Positions 58,247-64,000 of a stretch of DNA of 64,000 nucleotides are shown piece after piece. The position numbers and the translations under genes are program-made. The notes below the pieces were generated by a model, which was not told where the DNA came from, did no database searches, and was given only the letters and a program-made list of their open reading frames with translations. The number at the start of each line of letters is the position of its first letter. Positions within the stretch are counted from its first letter, which is position 1. The stretch covers positions 9,718,307 to 9,782,306 of the forward strand of contig CAJQUN010000013.1 in NCBI GenBank assembly GCA_907163345.1. Reading direction: 5' to 3'. The stretch comes from Haberlea rhodopensis (taxonomy: Eukaryota > Streptophyta > Magnoliopsida > Lamiales > Gesneriaceae).

Positions 58247-61200
58247 AAAAGTTAAAAAGAAGATTGAGAAAGAAAGCAAAAAAAAGAAAGAAAAAGAAAC
58301 TAGAAAACATCCATTGAAATGTATCATGCGATGTGTAATCTAATTTCCCTATCCTCTGTCTATGTATAAGCCTTTATTATGTTATCTCTTCTTTTTTCCC
58401 CCCTTTTCTATTTAGTTTTCTTAGGGTAAATGTGAGCTTTGCAGTGGGAAGTTTTGACCCTTTTGTGTTTTCCTCGAATGATTCTCCAATGGAGGAATTG
58501 GCCAAGTTTCTTGAAAAACTAGAAAGAAACAGGTCTGTCTCTGTCATTTTCTCTGTATTGTATTACTAACTTTACTACATTGTCATACTCCACCTAAAAT
58601 TCTTCTATGCATTCAGTCTTGTCATGCACCAATACACATGAACATGTATCTATGTATGTATAGGTCTGCATGTGTCTTGGTGTTTACAGGACTTGGTCCA
58701 TACAAGAATAACTCATACTCCACCATACTCAAATTAATGGAGTTGTGCTATGATTTTATCTTAACACAAATTATAGAAAAAGGCATGATTATATACAATG
58801 AAAATCAATTCCAAATGATGAAAATGAGTAATTAAATGTGGGTTTATTTTGCCTGAGATGGTAATGGGGACTCTCAGTGTGATGTGTTTTGATTAAAACT
58901 GTGTGCCCATTTGGGTGTGATGTGCCTGTGATAGGGAAAACTACTTTATCGGTGCATTACCTTTCTGGAAAAAACCCTGAACCACCACAGCCCCACCACC
59001 ACAGTCCCCTCAATCATCTTAATATTTTACTCACATAATAGTAATAATAGCAATAACATAGCAATATCGATAAATATGGAAGTTCTGCCACCACTTCAGA
59101 TTGTGGAGAATTTATTCCTCCATCAATGGAAGTTTGTAAAGTTGATTCCATCTTTTGGGTTCCCCTTAAATGTTATTTATCTGTGATGCCCTTGGATTAA
59201 ATGTTTTCTGAGTCCAAATTGAACAAACCCAGCAGGAATAGAACTTGATTTTTATATTCAAGCTCGAATTATTTTATTAGATTGATGCTTGAAAAATAAA
59301 CCATTGTAGGGCTAAGTTTGATTTGACATAAAATTCATATAATGGTTTGATTTATTTGATTCGGACTTTATAGTTTTAACTCTAATGAAAAAAGACTCGA
59401 CACAGATCAAGATTACGATTTATTTATTTTTTAATTGCAAATGGCTCATATGCTATAATAAAATCATTCAAGCTCGAATCCATCTCAAAATTTTACCAGA
59501 ATATATTTGAGTCTGGGTTGAGTTCTAATTCCAAACACGAATACAATAATCTTTAAGTTGGCTCGAAAAGTTCACACTTTGATTCTATTTTTTTGCATCC
59601 CAATTCTGCATGATATATATGTAAAAAAGTATGTAACAACTTCAACATTTGTGAGATGGTTTAGAATTGTTTATAAGGTGTTATAATAAACTTCTTAAAT
59701 AGTTTTAGTCAACCATTTTTATAGAGTGATAACTGATATTTAGTCGAGTATGTTATATATGGTCACCCTCGCATGAGCCTGGATCAGGGTTTGACACCTC
59801 TAGTCCACTGGTTTAGAGATTTCACCCTCGCAATCTCAGAACCAAGCATATTTACTAGTCTCTCGACGGAGGTAGAAAGCCCTTCTAGATATATTTTTAG
59901 TTGCATCAATATCTCATGAGTATCCGGTACTCCAATATAGTATGTGTTCGTATCCATAAGTGATAGGCCACAACTCTAGGTACCTTTTCTTTAATCAGTG
60001 CTCTCGAATTTTACAGGGTACACAAATTCCACATCCTTCCTCATTTGATAAATTATTGTTGATATCTTGGTTAACGATGATTCCAAGATTGTCAATAATT
60101 CAAGAGTGTGCATCAAGAACTAGTTTACGAAGATATGGCAAATTTAGAATTTTTGTTTACTGTGGTAAAAAATAATATACGAAAAATTGGAGGACAAACA
60201 AAATTTAAGGGGTTAAAATATAATTTTTGGGGGAAAAATTACAATTTTTAGATGATAAAATACATTTTAAAATTAATTTGTTTAAGGTAAATTTTTTTTT
60301 TGGAGAGACGGTTACCACATAGTATGACCTCCGTATGCCCTGTATGAAGGTGGGATCATTCTATCTGACAACAATAGACCACCTTATTCATCTTTTTTCC
60401 AATCAATAATTGGATTCCTGTCGATACTTGTAATATTTAATGTTATTCTAAGGATATCGTCATGTAAGTATATCCATGTATTATGAATATTTCAAATAGA
60501 ATATACATAATATATGGTAATATTTATCACTAAAGGCATTACAGGCTAGCATCAAAATAACCGTGTACCTGGGAACAACCTACTACATTAAAGTATTTCA
60601 AACAATAACAAAATTAATTAAACAGGAAATATTTAATAAATTACACGTTGAATTTGCCGATGTGTCCATTATGTATGACATGATTCATATTGTAGTCTTG
60701 AAAATGAAAGTAAGAAGTGAAGTTCTTGGGACTGTCACATACACGGAGCAAAGCTTTTGGGTGTCTTTTGTCTTGGGTGCTTTGCCAAGCTATCTCCTAA
60801 TGAAATCGGCATTGAAATCCCAAAACATTGGATGAAATTCAGTCTCCCTTGTTAATCATTTAAGCCTTGGTATCTTATCCAATCTTGGAATCCTATTGAA
60901 CTTAAGATCCCTTGATAAATTTTTGGGACCACATCATTTCCTTTTGTGAATGGTTATTATTGAGTAGACGAAGAAAATGTTTTTATATAAACACTATTTG
61001 CTTGGAGGCCGGGGTAGAGCAACCCTATAGTTAGAGTGGGCTTCAGCCCAATGCAAATTTTCAAAAAAGAAATTCTTTTAATGTTAATTTAGAAAATTTA
61101 GTTTTTTAACGCAATCTCTAAATCGTAATAGTTCTTTAGCCTTACATAGCCCCATGTATTTTGAATCTTGGTGTCATACATGTGTGTACAATCAGTTCAT

Positions 61201-63160
61201 ATTATTCACATTTCTTGGTCGATGGAATGATGTTCCACTGCATGAGTCGGAACAACGGCAAGTAACCCGGGGATGTTGCAAAACCTCACACATCAGCCAT
61301 GTCTTGATAGGAATTTGGTGCTGTGGTTGCACATACAACCTTAATGCGTTGTACGATGCCAATCCGAAAATATGTCGACGACTCATTCGACATTCTTTCG
61401 TGACATGGTGATATCTAAAGTTACCAGTTTACGTGAAAGACAGACATGTTGTGAATGTGAGTGAGTAGCCAGTGAGCCAACATTATGATTTGGTCATAAT
61501 GTCGAAATCACAAATGGATTATTGGGAAAGCATGCGGTACACCAGTTTAAGATAAGCAAGTTGAGTATAAAATTCATTATTTATAGAAATACAGATGCAG
61601 GGGAGGATACTAGCAATAAACTTGAGTCGTAAACCGTCAAGGTTCTATATGGATGTAAGAGATTGATACAAATACATTCAAATCGTTGGGTACATTTTTT
61701 AACAATACCAATATATATCAAATTCCTATTTACTGAAGTCATTTCAAATCATAATTTTCAAATTATTCTTAATATGAAATACTTACATTCAAATGACAAG
61801 ATATATTCTAACCAAATCACCAGACTAGTAGATATTTACCTGCAAAAGTTGATTCACATTCACACAGATCGCACGCAACTTTCCTCTAATGGTGATTATG
61901 ATCTGAGATCATATATATTAATCTTTAAAGTTTGCTAATTAATTAAGTCGAAAGGAATCCCAATTAATCATAACAAGCATCACATAAATCATAATTATAA
62001 TCATTACAAAGGACCGTGTTTGTGGATATGAGCAGCATCACGTTTTACATACACAAAAACGGGAGTATGATGGTGCTCCTAAGGATGATATTTTATAGGA
62101 TATCATCATCATTCATATGAAATATTCTATATTAATTATATAGCAATGGTTGATAAATGTTTTGGACACTTAATTGGTAACATCAAATTTTCTCACAAAA
62201 TACTAACCTATATGATGAATTGTTTTTTGGCTATCTCATATGGTACTATCCCAAATGTTGGATCAATGTCACAGATTTATCAATGTCCAAGTTTTTTAGG
62301 TGGGAACGAATATATTGATAAATTTGTGTCCTTGATCCATCTATGAGGTAGTGCTATCCAAGCAGTAACCCTACAAGTTGAGTAGATGACAAACCATTAT
62401 AACATCCCATTGGTGCGTATCATCCACGCTCCATCACCCAAACCCCCAGACGGGACTAAATCCAAGGCAGCATCTTCTTTTGGTCGTCTATCTCAGATGG
62501 CGAACTCTAGATTCGAGAGCTTGTACGTTTTGTGTCTGTTGTCAGAAAGTATCTCCTCATTTATCCTCTTTAGTTTCTTCCGAGCTCATGGAAGACAAGT
62601 CCATCCTTCGATCTTCTTGTGACTGCTTTGGTTAAGGGGACCCCAGTGTCTCCAGTGGTCCCTGCCATTTCAAGTTAGCGGTTTTGCACGCCTGCTTCGA
62701 TGCCATATCTTCATGGCTCCTTAGTTACCCTTTCGAGGGATGGTTTTTGGCCATGTTTCGCAATAATGTCTCTACTTTTGTTGCACTGTGTATATTTATA
62801 TATTTCAGATTTTGATTGTTTTATTGTACAAGATGGTTTTTAATATAATATATGGTTGTTGTCAAAAAAAAATTCGTATTTATTTATTTGTTATTATTAT
62901 TTTAATATATATAGATATATAATTCCCAGTTGTTACTTTTGCATTTACAAACACAACCTCAACATAAACAAAATGCATATATATATATAAACTCCCCAAA
63001 CACATCTTAACTTTTGAGATCAGTCCACACATAATAAATATGTAGAGTCAACTCCATCTATAAAGCTAAATTTCAATTTCACTCCCTTCCCACCTTAATT
63101 TGACATAAAACCATTTTATTAAATCCCCTCCTTTTTTCCTTCCTTTTTCACTTTCCATTT
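58247..63160. other. Gene-free intergenic DNA
   Basis: The neprosin 3' UTR lies in the first 200 bp or so. 62386-62873 ends in GGTTGTTGTC followed by a run of A, like the 3' end of a LINE, but no reverse transcriptase is visible. Open frames at 60563-60835 and 61154-61411 have no recognisable content. Runs of AGCTCGAATT-type sequence at 59200-59540 look like worn transposon DNA. No gene was supported. Confidence 0.45.
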
Positions 63161-63665
63161 TGTTGGGTTTGGGCTTTAGTTTTTTATCCCACATTGAAAA
63201 GTGAAGGAAACTTGGCCAAATGTTTTAGTATAAATTAAGGCTTGAGGCCTTTGGTTTAAGTGCACCAGTCAATAGCTTGTCTAGCAACTTTTGGCTTTAG
63301 GTATATTTCTCTCTTGTTTTAGAATCTAGTAAAAGTCTTAGTATGCTCTGTGGTTGCAGCTGTGGCTGAGCTTCCACATCAGAAAAGATTTTACTAGATG
63401 TCTTTCTTATAAGGGGAGGGGTGTGAGTTATAAAGTGTGGCTAGTGGGAAAAGCTTTGTGGGTGTGTTTGGGGTGAGAAGAGAAATTATGTGGTTGTAAT
63501 AATTTTTCATATAGTGTATTTTCTTTTCTGATCCTGGTGGTTTTTTTCCTGATTTTGGGAGTTTTCCACGTTAAATCCTTGTGTTGTTATTATTTCTCAT
63601 TTTGCTTGCTTTCCCATTAAAAGGTGCATCCCGGGGGGTGAATTTGGAGGGTCAAATTCCCAACA
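63161..63665 (+). repeat. 5' LTR of the copia element
   Basis: The LTR is bounded by the inverted TGTTGGG/CCCAACA ends and the primer-binding site. The U5 part includes GGAGTTTTCCACGTTAAATC, similar to the LTR remnant at the left edge of the window. Confidence 0.88.
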
Positions 63666-63907
63666 AGTGGTATCAGAGCCTGGGTCCTTTTGCGGCGGTG
63701 GAGCTTTGGTGTGGTAGGCGAATACGTAGTGACTAAGGAGGTTCTGTCTAGGAAAATTGGTATTTAAGTGGGACCAGTGTGACCCCACCAATTTACCTGC
63801 GAACCTTGATGTTCTGTCTAGGAAAGATCGAGATCCTCTCTTTCCTGGGAGCTTACTTAGTGTGTACTATTCAGGTCTACGGTAAAATTTCATCAAAGTA
63901 TCAGAAG

Positions 63908-64000
63908 ATGTCGGGAAGCAGAGTTTCAAATGCAGTCAGATTTGATGTGGAGAAATTTGATGGGAAAATCAACTTTGGCTTGTGGCAAGTGCAAGTCAGG
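63908..64000 (+). CDS. Copia gag, N-terminal fragment
   Basis: The ATG at 63908 opens 31 codons to the window edge, still in frame. They contain VEKFDGKINFGLWQVQV, the FDG-x-NF-x-LWQ pattern typical of the start of plant Ty1/copia gag. The rest lies outside the window. Confidence 0.85.
   Translation, partial: MSGSRVSNAVRFDVEKFDGKINFGLWQVQVR

Larger units (their letters stand above)
63161..64000 (+). mobile_element. Ty1/copia retrotransposon, 5' end, cut by the window
   Basis: The 5' LTR (63161-63665, 505 bp) begins TGTTGGG and ends CCCAACA. TATAAATT (63230-63237) is a TATA candidate. Two bases after the LTR is TGGTATCAGAGCC (63668-63680), the initiator-tRNA-Met primer-binding site. Gag starts 228 bp further on. 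Gag and pol continue beyond the window. Confidence 0.9.

Noticed and set aside
60563..60835. 90-codon plus-strand frame as a small gene
   Set aside because: It has no signal peptide, domain or family resemblance and sits in AT-rich intergenic DNA.
62386..62873. LINE retrotransposon
   Set aside because: Only a 3'-end-like run of A after GTTGTC was seen. No endonuclease or reverse transcriptase is readable.

Overview
The window looks like nuclear DNA of a eudicot plant. It is AT-rich, its genes have many exons and GT-AG introns, four of its five genes have close Arabidopsis counterparts, and the spaces between genes hold plant-type LTR retrotransposons and MITEs. The species cannot be named from the sequence. 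No rRNA, complete tRNA or CRISPR array was seen.

Layout. 1-9.5 kb is gene-free: a worn copia-type LTR at the left edge, a miniature terminal-repeat retrotransposon (TRIM, 5840-6188) and AT-rich MITEs. 9.6-15.9 kb is a boric-acid channel gene of the NIP5;1 type (+). Its leader carries two copies of the AUG-stop element ATGTAA, and its exon 3/4 junction has a one-base frame problem. 17.7-18.0 kb is a promoter-like stretch (telo-box, site II) facing leftwards with only a 27-codon ORF behind it. 18.8-27.7 kb is a minus-strand gene for a plastid NusB-domain protein. A 5.3-kb Ty3/gypsy chromovirus sits in its intron 5, and its exons carry frameshifts and a lost splice donor, so it is probably a pseudogene. 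28.8-32.2 kb is PURA1 (+). 32.8-38.0 kb is a second Ty3/gypsy element (+) with an uninterrupted 1529-codon gag-pol and almost identical LTRs. 38-44 kb is repeat-rich and holds a hAT-like non-autonomous element with a 22-bp tandem array. 44.1-49.5 kb is EMB1270, a large plastid PPR-SMR protein gene (+). 50-55 kb is repeat-rich, with a CCGG-rich hAT MITE. 55.5-58.2 kb is a neprosin-family secreted peptidase gene (+). 58.3-63.1 kb is gene-free. A Ty1/copia element starts at 63161 and is cut by the window end.

The genes do not form a pathway. NIP5;1 handles boron uptake, the NusB-like and EMB1270 proteins would act in plastid RNA metabolism, PURA1 binds nucleic acid, and the neprosin-like protein is secreted. 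The most striking points are the duplicated boron-sensing leader element, the transposon-split and decayed NusB gene, and two retrotransposons whose pol reading frames both end inside their 3' LTRs.
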